Positions 1 to 8,362 of a stretch of DNA of 35,214 nucleotides are shown one piece after another; position 1 is the stretch's first letter, and each line of letters starts with the position of its first letter. The stretch lies in contig VGFC01000025.1 in assembly GCA_016869045.1 (NCBI GenBank), positions 1 through 35,214 on the forward strand, read 5' to 3'. The notes below the pieces were generated by a model, which saw only the letters and a list, made by a program, of their open reading frames with translations, was not told the DNA's origin and did no database searches. The DNA is from Armatimonadota bacterium (GTDB taxonomy: Bacteria > Armatimonadota > Zipacnadia > Zipacnadales > VGFC01). The position numbers and the translations under genes are program-made.

Positions 1-969
1 GTTGATCGCGTTCTCCAGGCCGGCGTAGGTCACGGTCACCTCCGGCGGGCCGAGCGGCTCCTCCGAGATAGCGATGCTGTGCACGGTTGCGTTCGCCCCG
101 GTGGCCGTTGAGGGCGTGAGGCCGAGCAGGAGCAGGTCGCCGGCCCAACGCTGCGAGGGCGAGACGTCGATGTTGTACGTGTGCGATTTCCCGTCGGGGC
201 GGAGGGAGAAGTCCTGGGCCTGCAGGCCGCTGTGCTCGGATGAGACCCAGCGCACCGTGCCCGTGCTGCCCTTGTCCACCGTCATGCGGAGCGACACCCA
301 CGTGCGGTCGCCCAGCGGCACGCGCAAAGGCGCGCTGGCCAGGGCCGCCTGCGGGTCGTCGCCCCTGGTGAACTGCAGCCCTGTGGCCGTCGCCTCGCCG
401 CCCGTCCACCCGGCCGCCCCCTTGGTGAAGTCCCAGGCGGCCTGAGTCTGCGGAGCGGCGGCTTCGGTCGGCTCGACGATGCGGATATAACCCACCGCGA
501 AGGTCTTCTTGCCCGCGTCCGCAGGATCGGGCTTCGCGAAGTCGAGGCGCAGGAGGATGATCTTGCCCTCCTTGTGCCAGTGGGGCCGGATCTGGTAGGT
601 GTGCCATTGCCCGTCGCCCAGAATCGTGAACGGGGTCTCCTTGCCCGGCGAGAAGCCCCCGTACGGGCTCTCGGTGGTGTTCGTCCAGAAGACCTCGCCC
701 CCGCCGCCGCAGTCGGTCTTCATCCGGACCTCGATGATCTGCCAGGGGGTTGCGGAGATCTCGAACTCCGGCCCACGCAGGAACGGGTCCCAGTCCATGA
801 TGCGCCCCTGCAGGGCGCCGTCGGCGACATGCAGGTCGGAGATGTGATTGGCGGCGCCCCAGCCCTGGGCGTCCTGGTCGAAGGTCCACTCGATGAGCGC
901 GCGGGTGTTCCCCTGGGCACGCAGCGAAGCACAGCAGATCACGAGGGCGACGAGGAGTAGCAAACGCAC
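1..969 (-). CDS. Secreted protein with carbohydrate-binding-like domains (partial, runs off left edge)
   Basis: Not in the ORF track. Reverse strand reads GTG at 969 preceded by GGGAGG, giving VRLLLLVALVICCASLRAQGNTRALIEWTFDQDAQGWGAANHISDLHVADG... with a signal peptide. Frame followed at start and end (…GLENAIN). Confidence 0.8.
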   Translation of the reverse strand, partial: MRLLLLVALVICCASLRAQGNTRALIEWTFDQDAQGWGAANHISDLHVADGALQGRIMDWDPFLRGPEFEISATPWQIIEVRMKTDCGGGGEVFWTNTTESPYGGFSPGKETPFTILGDGQWHTYQIRPHWHKEGKIILLRLDFAKPDPADAGKKTFAVGYIRIVEPTEAAAPQTQAAWDFTKGAAGWTGGEATATGLQFTRGDDPQAALASAPLRVPLGDRTWVSLRMTVDKGSTGTVRWVSSEHSGLQAQDFSLRPDGKSHTYNIDVSPSQRWAGDLLLLGLTPSTATGANATVHSIAISEEPLGPPEVTVTYAGLENAIN

Positions 970-1093
970 GGTGGTAGCCTCCCGGCCAAGCGTTGGGTAC
1001 ATCGTTCCCTCGCGAAGGACGCCATTCCTCCGCCGGTAGAACGCCCGCGGCGGTGGTGCTGCATCGCGAGAGTCGGTGGGTCGGAGGCAGCCG

Positions 1094-1122
1094 TTGACAC
1101 CCCTTGACGGGGGCGGTAGAAT
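1094..1122 (+). promoter_or_regulatory. Sigma70-type promoter TTGACA-N17-TAGAAT
   Basis: TTGACA 1094-1099, 17-nt spacer, TAGAAT 1117-1122, about 8 nt upstream of the likely ATG at 1131. Confidence 0.65.
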
Positions 1123-1130
1123 ACGACGAC

Positions 1131-2051
1131 ATGACTCCGGATGCAGCCGTCAAAGGCGTCATCTTCGACATCAAGAAGTTCGCCGTCCACGATGGTCCCG
1201 GCATCCGCACTACCGTCTTCCTCAAGGGCTGTCCTCTCCGCTGCAAGTGGTGTCACAACCCGGAATCGCAGGCCTTCAACCCGCAGTTGGCGCAGTTTCC
1301 GAGGAATTGCATTGGGTGTGGGAAGTGCATCGAGGTCTGTCCGCAGGAGGGGATCGCGCCCGGCCCTGAAGGCAACGTCATCGACCGCGCACTGTGCCGC
1401 AACTGCGGGACCTGTGCGAGCGTGTGCTATGCGGAGGCGCTGGTGTTGCACGGACGCGAGGTGACGGTGGCGGAGGTCATCGCCGAGGTGGAGAAGGACC
1501 GGCTGTTCTACGAGAACTCGGGCGGGGGAATGACGCTGTCCGGCGGGGAGCCACTGGCGCAGCCGGAGTTCGCGCTCGCGCTCCTGCGGGAGGGTCGGCG
1601 CGTCGGCTTCCACAATGCGCTCGATACGTCGGGCGACGTGGCGTGGGAGCTGCTGGAGGAAGCCGCTCGGAGCGCGGACCTCATCCTGTACGACATCAAG
1701 TGTCTCGATCCGGACCGCCACCTGGAGGGCACCGGCCGCCCGAATGACCGGATCCTCGAGAACCTGGACCGACTGGGGCACGGGGCCACTCCGATCTGCG
1801 TTCGCGTGCCGGTGATCCCTGGGTTCAACGACTCACTGAAGGAGCTGGAGGCAATCGGGCGGCTGGCCGAGCGCCTGCCAGCGGTCGAGGGCGTGGAGCT
1901 GCTGCGGTATCACGGGCTGGGTGAGGGGAAGTACGGGAGCCTGGGCCTCCCCTGCCCGACGCCCGGTCTGAAGCCGCCGACCGATGAGCAGATGGCGACA
2001 CTCAAGACGGCGGTCGATTCGGCCGGCGTGCTGTGCGTCGTGGACGGATGA
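1131..2051 (+). CDS. Glycyl-radical enzyme activating enzyme (PFL-activase-like radical SAM, two extra 4Fe-4S motifs)
   Basis: HDGPGIRTTVFLKGCPLRCKWCHNPES radical SAM motif; CIGCGKCIEVCP and CRNCGTCASVC ferredoxin motifs; MTLSGGEPL. ORF opens at 1104, start at 1131 preferred. Confidence 0.9.
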   Translation: MTPDAAVKGVIFDIKKFAVHDGPGIRTTVFLKGCPLRCKWCHNPESQAFNPQLAQFPRNCIGCGKCIEVCPQEGIAPGPEGNVIDRALCRNCGTCASVCYAEALVLHGREVTVAEVIAEVEKDRLFYENSGGGMTLSGGEPLAQPEFALALLREGRRVGFHNALDTSGDVAWELLEEAARSADLILYDIKCLDPDRHLEGTGRPNDRILENLDRLGHGATPICVRVPVIPGFNDSLKELEAIGRLAERLPAVEGVELLRYHGLGEGKYGSLGLPCPTPGLKPPTDEQMATLKTAVDSAGVLCVVDG

Positions 2052-2052
2052 G

Positions 2053-2103
2053 CCCTCACCCCTTGCTCCCCTCTCCCAATGGGAGAGGGGCCGGGGGTGA
2101 GGG
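2053..2103. repeat. Palindromic repeat, CCTCACCCC...CTCTCCC/GGGAGAGG...GGGTGAGG family
   Basis: ccctcaccccttgctcccctctcccaatgggagaggggccgggggtgaggg, 1-2 nt after the activase stop; same family as 18412-18448. Confidence 0.85.
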
Positions 2104-2121
2104 TCTGCGGCGGAGGAGATC

Positions 2122-5100
2122 ATGCCGAGGCGTGACGACATTCAGAGCATCCTGCTCATCGGCTCGGGCCCGATCGTCATCGGGCAGGCGTGCGAGTTCG
2201 ACTACTCCGGCACGCAGGCGTGCAAGGCGTTGCGCGAGGAAGGCTACCGCGTCATCCTCGTCAACTCCAACCCCGCGACGATCATGACGGACCCGGAGAT
2301 GGCCGATTGCACGTACGTCGAGCCCATCAACCCGGAGACGGTCGCCCGGATCATCGCCCGCGAGCGCCCGGATGCTCTGCTTCCCACCCTCGGCGGACAG
2401 ACGGCCCTGAATGTCGCCCTCGCGCTATCCGAGGAGGGCTGCCTCGCGCGGTACAACGTCGAGATGATCGGCGCGAAGCGCATGGCGATCAAGCTCGCCG
2501 AGGACCGCGAGCTGTTCAAGATGACCATGCAGCGCGCCGGGCTCGATCTCCCGCTCAGCAGCTTCGCGTACAACGTGCGCGGCGCGAAGGAGATCGCCGA
2601 ACGGCTCGGGTATCCGCTCATCGTAAGGCCCTCGGGAACGCTCGGCGGCTGGGGCGGCGGGACGGCGCGGGACGAGGACGAACTCGACCAAGCGGTTGCC
2701 AAGGGGCTGCTGGACAGCCCGATGAACGAGGTGCTCGTCGAGCAGAGCGTGATCGGCTGGAAAGAGTACGAGCTGGAGGTGATGCGCGACCGGCACGACA
2801 ACGTGGTGATCGTGTGCTCCATCGAGAACCTGGACCCGATGGGCATCCACACGGGGGATTCGATCACCGTCGCGCCGGCGCAGACGCTGACCGACAAGGA
2901 GTACCAGCGGATGCGCGACGCCTCGATCGTCGTCATGCGGGCGATCGGCGTTGACACCGGCGGCAGCAACATCCAGTTCGCGATCAACCCCGACGACGGC
3001 CGGATGGTCGTCATCGAGATGAACCCGCGTGTGAGTCGTAGCTCGGCGCTCGCGTCCAAGGCCACGGGCTTCCCGATCGCCAAGATCGCCGCGAAGCTCG
3101 CGGTGGGCTACACGCTCGACGAGATCCAGAACGACATCACCCGCGAGACGCCGGCGTGCTTCGAGCCGACCATCGACTACTGTGTCGTGAAGATCCCCCG
3201 CTGGCCCTTCGACAAGTTCCCGGAGGCCGACCCGACGCTGATGACCCAGATGAAGTCGGTCGGCGAGACGATGGCGATTGGGCGCACCTTCAAGGAGGCC
3301 TTGCAGAAGGGGATTCGCTCGCTGGAGATCGGGCGACACGGGCTCGGGGCGGACGGGCGCGGGCGGCACTATGACCTCATGGACCGTGAGGAGCTGGCGC
3401 GACGGCTGATGCAGCCTCACCCGGACCGGCTCTTCCAGATTCGCGGCGCGATGCGGGCCGGGATGAGCGTGCAGGAGCTGCACGAGCTGACGGACATCGA
3501 CCCGTGGTTCCTCGAGAACATCCGCGAGATCATCGGGCTGCAGGACGAGATCGCGAGCAAGCGGCCGGAACGCAAGAGGGGACGGAAGGCCACGGTCGAG
3601 GAGACGCAGCCTGCGGACATCTCAGCCGCGGACATGTACCAGGCCAAGCGCATGGGCTTCTCGGACATCCAGATCGCGGCGCTCACCAACCGCACGGAGG
3701 ACGAGGTCCGCGCGATGCGGCGGGAGATGGGCATTCGGCCGGTGGTGAAGCTGGTCGATACGTGCGCGGCCGAGTTCGAGGCCTTCACGCCGTATTACTA
3801 CTGCACGTACGAGCGTGAGGACGAGTTCCGCGCCTCGGAGCGGCCGAGCATCATGATCCTGGGCGGCGGACCGAATCGCATCGGCCAGGGGATCGAGTTC
3901 GACTACTGCTGCGTGCACGCCGCGTTCGCGCTGGCCGAAGACGGGTTTGAGACCATCATGGTCAACAGCAACCCAGAGACCGTGAGCACGGACTACGATA
4001 CCTCCGACAAGCTCTACTTCGAGCCCTTGACGCTTGAGGACGTGCTGAACATCTGTGAGAAGGAGCAGCCGTGGGGAGTGATCGTGCAGTTCGGCGGGCA
4101 GACGCCGCTGAACCTGGCGCGCGGCCTGCATGACCACGGCGTGCCGATCATCGGGACGTCGGTGGAGAGCATCGAGCGCGCCGAGGACCGCCAGCAGTTC
4201 AAGGAAGCGCTCCAGAAGCTCGAACTGCTCCAGCCCGCGAACGCAACGGCGACGACAGCCGAGGGCGCCGTGGAGGCCGCGCGGCGCATCGGGTACCCGG
4301 TGGTCGTCCGGCCGTCGTTCGTGCTGGGCGGTCGCGCGATGCAGATTGCGTATGATGAGGAGTCCCTCGTCCGGTACATGGAGCTGGCGGTTGACGCCTC
4401 ACCCGACAAGCCGATCCTGATCGACAAGTTCCTGGAAGATGCGGTCGAGATCGACGTCGATGCCATCGCCGACGGCCGCCGCTGTGTGATCGGCGGGATC
4501 ATGGAACACATCGAGGAGGCGGGCATCCACTCCGGCGACAGCGCCTGCGCCCTGCCGGCCTACAGTCTCTCCGAGCCCGAACTCGACCTCATCCGCGAGG
4601 CCACGCAGGCCCTCGCCAAGGAGCTGCGTGTCGTCGGCCTGCTGAACATCCAGTACGCGATCAAGGGCGACCGGCTCTTCGTGCTGGAGGTCAACCCGCG
4701 AGCCTCACGGACCGTGCCCTTCGTCAGCAAGGCGATCGGCGTGCCGCTTGCGAAGCTGGCCGCGCGGCTGATGGCGGGGAAGACGCTCGACGAACTGGGC
4801 TTCACCCACGAGATCGAGCCGCCGTTCGTGTCGATCAAGTGCCCCGTCTTCCCCTTCGAGCGCTTCAGCAACGTCGATACGCTCCTGGGGCCCGAGATGA
4901 AGAGCACGGGCGAGGTGATGGGGATCGACGAGGACTTCGGCGCCGCCTTCGCCAAGGCATTCATCGCCGCGCGGCAGGCACTGCCCTCGCGGGGTGCGGT
5001 CTTCATCAGCGTGAAACCCGCCGACAAGCGCGCGATCATCTTCCCGGCCAAGCGGCTGCACGACATGGGCTTCGAGATCTACGCCACGCCCGGCACCTCG

Positions 5101-5427
5101 CGAATGCTGGGGCGCGTAGGCATCCCGGTCAAGACGGTCTACCGCCTGGGCGATCCGCGCGGCGCGAACGCCATCGACCTGATCCGCGACTACCGCATCC
5201 AGCTGGTCATCAACACGCCGACCGGCACGGGCCCGCAGGAAGACCAGGCCGTCATCCGCCGCGAGGCGGTGAGGTACGGCGTGCCGTGCATCACCACGAT
5301 CGCCGGTGCCACGGCCGCGGTGATGGGGATCGAGGCGCTCCGGCGGGCCGAGCTCAGCGTCACCTCGCTTCAGGAGTACCACCAGTGGGTCGCCCAGACA
5401 CCTCAGGCCGAGGCAGCGGGAAATTAG
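2122..5427 (+). CDS. carB: Carbamoyl-phosphate synthase large subunit
   Basis: 1101 aa; [34 protein letters not shown]; duplicated ATP-grasp halves (second [20 protein letters not shown]); MGS-like C-terminus. Confidence 0.98.
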   Translation: MPRRDDIQSILLIGSGPIVIGQACEFDYSGTQACKALREEGYRVILVNSNPATIMTDPEMADCTYVEPINPETVARIIARERPDALLPTLGGQTALNVALALSEEGCLARYNVEMIGAKRMAIKLAEDRELFKMTMQRAGLDLPLSSFAYNVRGAKEIAERLGYPLIVRPSGTLGGWGGGTARDEDELDQAVAKGLLDSPMNEVLVEQSVIGWKEYELEVMRDRHDNVVIVCSIENLDPMGIHTGDSITVAPAQTLTDKEYQRMRDASIVVMRAIGVDTGGSNIQFAINPDDGRMVVIEMNPRVSRSSALASKATGFPIAKIAAKLAVGYTLDEIQNDITRETPACFEPTIDYCVVKIPRWPFDKFPEADPTLMTQMKSVGETMAIGRTFKEALQKGIRSLEIGRHGLGADGRGRHYDLMDREELARRLMQPHPDRLFQIRGAMRAGMSVQELHELTDIDPWFLENIREIIGLQDEIASKRPERKRGRKATVEETQPADISAADMYQAKRMGFSDIQIAALTNRTEDEVRAMRREMGIRPVVKLVDTCAAEFEAFTPYYYCTYEREDEFRASERPSIMILGGGPNRIGQGIEFDYCCVHAAFALAEDGFETIMVNSNPETVSTDYDTSDKLYFEPLTLEDVLNICEKEQPWGVIVQFGGQTPLNLARGLHDHGVPIIGTSVESIERAEDRQQFKEALQKLELLQPANATATTAEGAVEAARRIGYPVVVRPSFVLGGRAMQIAYDEESLVRYMELAVDASPDKPILIDKFLEDAVEIDVDAIADGRRCVIGGIMEHIEEAGIHSGDSACALPAYSLSEPELDLIREATQALAKELRVVGLLNIQYAIKGDRLFVLEVNPRASRTVPFVSKAIGVPLAKLAARLMAGKTLDELGFTHEIEPPFVSIKCPVFPFERFSNVDTLLGPEMKSTGEVMGIDEDFGAAFAKAFIAARQALPSRGAVFISVKPADKRAIIFPAKRLHDMGFEIYATPGTSRMLGRVGIPVKTVYRLGDPRGANAIDLIRDYRIQLVINTPTGTGPQEDQAVIRREAVRYGVPCITTIAGATAAVMGIEALRRAELSVTSLQEYHQWVAQTPQAEAAGN

Positions 5428-5488
5428 GGACAGGCCCCAATTTCGGGCGGACGTCTTGCCCGAAATTGGGGCCTGTCCCTAATTTCCC
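5418..5488. repeat. Long perfect inverted repeat, GGGAAATTAGGGACAGGCCCCAATTTCGGGC arms
   Basis: 31-nt arms 5418-5448 and 5458-5488 exactly complementary, 9-nt loop ggacgtctt; left arm contains the carB stop codon. Confidence 0.95.
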
Positions 5489-5495
5489 GAACCGA

Positions 5496-6374
5496 ATGGC
5501 CGCCGCGGTGCGGCGCTCGCAGAGCCGCGTCTGCGTAGGCCTGGACCCGGCCCTCGATGGTGTCACGAGAGTTCTTGGAGTGACGCTTCACCGGGAGGAC
5601 CCCGAGGCCGCGGCGCAGGCCATCTGGGAGTTCAACCAGCGCATCCTGGATGCGGTGCAGCCGTACTGCGCAGTGGTGAAGCCGCAGAGCGCGTTCTACG
5701 AAGTGTGGGGGCCGCCGGGCATCGAGGCCCTGCGCAAGACGATTGAGTGCGCTCGCGACATGGGGCTGATCTGCATTCTCGATGCCAAGCGTAATGACAT
5801 CGCCTCGACGGCCGCGGCCTATGCGGACGCGTATCTGGCCGATGGGCCGATGGCGTGTGACGCGATCACGGTGAACCCATACCTGGGCTGTGACGGGATC
5901 ACGCCGTTCCTGGAGCGCGCACGGCCGCGGGGCAAGGGCCTGTTCGCGCTCGTGAAGACCTCGAACAAGTCGTCGGCCGAGGTCCAGGATGTGCGCCTGG
6001 GTTCGGGGAAGTTGCTCTACGAGCATGTCGGCGATCTCGTGGAGGAGTGGGGCGCCGACAACGTTGGGGCGTGCGGCTATGGCGACGTCGGCGCGGTAGT
6101 GGGCGCGACGTTCCCGGAGGAGCTGGCGGGCCTCCGTCGGCGACTGCCACGGACGTGGTTCCTGATCCCCGGCTACGGCAGGCAGGGCGGCACGGCCGCA
6201 GACGTCGTGCCCGGCTTCGATACGGAGGGGTTGGGCGCCGTCGTCAACTCCTCAAGCGGGATCATCTTCGCCGGCAAGGACCGGCCGGACGCTGGATTCG
6301 CCGCTGCTGCCGGAGACGCTGCACGCGAGATGCGCGAGGCGATTGAGGCTGCACTGGAAGCGAGGCAACACTGA
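5496..6374 (+). CDS. pyrF: Orotidine 5'-phosphate decarboxylase (type 2)
   Basis: SRVCVGLDPALDG, VVKPQSAFYE, ICILDAKRNDIASTA. Start at 5496; the ORF-track start at 4839 overlaps carB and is spurious. Confidence 0.94.
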   Translation: MAAAVRRSQSRVCVGLDPALDGVTRVLGVTLHREDPEAAAQAIWEFNQRILDAVQPYCAVVKPQSAFYEVWGPPGIEALRKTIECARDMGLICILDAKRNDIASTAAAYADAYLADGPMACDAITVNPYLGCDGITPFLERARPRGKGLFALVKTSNKSSAEVQDVRLGSGKLLYEHVGDLVEEWGADNVGACGYGDVGAVVGATFPEELAGLRRRLPRTWFLIPGYGRQGGTAADVVPGFDTEGLGAVVNSSSGIIFAGKDRPDAGFAAAAGDAAREMREAIEAALEARQH

Positions 6375-7507
6375 TGGCGTCACTGAGGGGACGCAGTCTG
6401 GTGTCGGTGGATGAGCTGACCGGCGCTGAGATCATGGGCCTGTTGAAGCTGGCCGGCGACATGGCCAAGGCCATTGGGTTCGGCGATTCCAAGGGCGCGC
6501 GCGCCCCGATGGCGCCGCTGGACGCCATCCTCGCCGCCATGTTCTACGAGCCCAGCACGCGGACCCGTCTGTCCTTCGAATCGGCCATGTTGCGGCTCGG
6601 CGGGCAGGCCACCGGCTTCGCGCAATCGACCTCCTCCTCCGCGGCGAAGGGCGAGTCGCTGGCCGACTCGGTGCGCATCGTGTCCGGCTATGCCGACCTG
6701 ATCGTCATCCGTCATCCCCTGGAGGGCGCCGGCCGCGTCGCCGTTCGCGCCTCGAAAGTACCGGTCATCAACGGCGGCGACGGCGCCCACCTGCACCCGA
6801 CGCAGACACTGACCGACCTCTTCCTGCTGCAGCGGCGCAAGGGGCGGATCGCAGGGCTCAAGGTCGGTCTGCTGGGCGACCTGCGGCACGGGCGCACGGT
6901 CCACTCCCTCGCACCGGCGTTGGCCCGCCTGGGAGCCGAAGTCGTCTGCATCGCACCGCCACAGCTCGGCATGCCCCGGCCGGTCCTGAAGCGGGTCGCC
7001 GAGGCCACGGGCGCCCTGCCGCCTGAGGTCACTGCAGTCGATGAGGTCGTGGGCTCGCTCGATGCACTGTACGTCACGCGCGTCCAGAAGGAGCGCTTCG
7101 AGGAGCCCGGCGGCCACCAGGATGTGGTGGGCGCGTACCGGGTCGATCGCGCGCTGCTCGCTAAGGCGCCGCCCGAGATGCTCGTCATGCACCCGCTGCC
7201 GCGCGTGGACGAGATCGATCCGGCAGTCGACGACGATCCGCGCGCGGTCTACTTCGAGCAGGCGGATGGCGGCGTGCCGGTGAGGATGGCGCTGATCGCC
7301 GCCATGCTCGGTCTGCACGACCTTCCGAGGGTGACCGTCGAGGAGCGCCCACTGAACGCGCTCACGCCGGTGGCGGATGTCACCGACCACTGCGACAATG
7401 ACCGCTGCGTAACGGTCCACGAGCCGGGCGTGCCTCCCGAGTTCGTGACCTTCGCCGGCGAGACCGTCTGCGCGTACTGCGAGCGCCCGCTCCGTGAGGG
7501 CGGGTAG
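6374..7507 (+). CDS. pyrB: Aspartate carbamoyltransferase catalytic chain with C-terminal PyrI-type zinc domain
   Basis: FYEPSTRTRLSFESAMLRLGG, LHPTQTLTDL, VMHPLPRVDEI; C-terminal CDNDRCVTVHEP...FVTFAGETVCAYCERP. Confidence 0.93.
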   Translation: MASLRGRSLVSVDELTGAEIMGLLKLAGDMAKAIGFGDSKGARAPMAPLDAILAAMFYEPSTRTRLSFESAMLRLGGQATGFAQSTSSSAAKGESLADSVRIVSGYADLIVIRHPLEGAGRVAVRASKVPVINGGDGAHLHPTQTLTDLFLLQRRKGRIAGLKVGLLGDLRHGRTVHSLAPALARLGAEVVCIAPPQLGMPRPVLKRVAEATGALPPEVTAVDEVVGSLDALYVTRVQKERFEEPGGHQDVVGAYRVDRALLAKAPPEMLVMHPLPRVDEIDPAVDDDPRAVYFEQADGGVPVRMALIAAMLGLHDLPRVTVEERPLNALTPVADVTDHCDNDRCVTVHEPGVPPEFVTFAGETVCAYCERPLREGG

Positions 7508-7536
7508 GCAGCCTCTGGTCCGAGAGGAGCGACAGG

Positions 7537-7818
7537 ATGACGTACACAGTGGTGGTGATCAAGGAGGAGGACGGACGGTATACCGCGTTCGCGCCGGCGC
7601 TCAACGACGTTGCGAGCTTCGGCGACACGCTGCCCGAGGCGCTGCAGATGGTCGAGGAAGCGATCTCCGCCTACGTAGAGACCCTACGCGACCGCGAGTG
7701 GCCCATTCCGGATGACGACCCGCAGGTCACGGTCGACATGAGCGACACCGCGGAGGCTTTTGTCTACAGGCTGCCCATCCGCGAGGCTACCGGCTCGCGT
7801 TCCACAAGAGCTGCGTAA
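7537..7818 (+). CDS. HicB-family antitoxin-like protein (first copy)
   Basis: MTYTVVVIKEEDGRYTAFAPALNDVASFGDTLPEALQMVEEAISAYVETL, typical HicB N-terminal fold. Confidence 0.82.
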   Translation: MTYTVVVIKEEDGRYTAFAPALNDVASFGDTLPEALQMVEEAISAYVETLRDREWPIPDDDPQVTVDMSDTAEAFVYRLPIREATGSRSTRAA

Positions 7819-7833
7819 CGGAGGAGAAGCGCG

Positions 7834-8103
7834 ATGACCTACACGGTTGTGCTTCGGCCGGAGCCGGAGGGCGAGTTCACCGTGATCGTCCCAGCCCTGC
7901 CGGGCTGCTTCAGTCGCGGACGGACGGTGATGGAGTGCCTCCAGAACGCGCAGGAAGCCATCGAGTGCTACCTGGAGAGCATGGCCCAACACGGCGAGGA
8001 ATTCCCGGTTGAGGGTGACGAGGTGACCATCTCTACCGAGAACCTCACGGAGGCACTGATCTTCCGCGTCTCGGTGGCCGGCGTTGAGGCCCTGGTGGCC
8101 TGA
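7834..8103 (+). CDS. hicB: HicB-family antitoxin (second copy)
   Basis: MTYTVVLRPEPEGEFTVIVPALPGCFSRGRTVMECLQNAQEAIECYLESM; stop overlaps the hicA start. Confidence 0.85.
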   Translation: MTYTVVLRPEPEGEFTVIVPALPGCFSRGRTVMECLQNAQEAIECYLESMAQHGEEFPVEGDEVTISTENLTEALIFRVSVAGVEALVA

Positions 8104-8330
8104 TGCCCAAGCTCCCGAGGCTGAGCGCACGGGAGATGGCTGCGGCCCTCCGGCGCGGGGACTTCGTGAGAGACCGGCAGAAGGGCAGCCACCTGACGAT
8201 GCGCCATCCGACCAGCGGACGTCGCGTCGTCATCCCGATGCATCCTGGTGACATGGCGGTCGGTCTGGTCCACGACATCCTGAAGCAAGCGGGCCTCACG
8301 CTCGAGGAGTTCGTCGCGTTGTTGCGCTAA
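8103..8330 (+). CDS. hicA: HicA-family mRNA interferase toxin
   Basis: 75 aa; MPKLPRLSAREMAAALRRGDFVRDRQKGSHLTMRHP...VIPMHPGDMAVGLVHDILKQAGLTLEEF with the GSH catalytic-His motif. Confidence 0.87.
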   Translation: MPKLPRLSAREMAAALRRGDFVRDRQKGSHLTMRHPTSGRRVVIPMHPGDMAVGLVHDILKQAGLTLEEFVALLR

Positions 8331-8362
8331 GTCCGCTAACCCGAAACTCGAAACCCGAAACC

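Noticed and set aside
939-1781. 280-aa minus ORF over the activase
   Set aside because: Antisense to a clear radical SAM gene; no domain features.
4839-5495. N-terminal part of the 511-aa pyrF ORF
   Set aside because: Overlaps carB out of frame; PyrF homology begins at ATG 5496.
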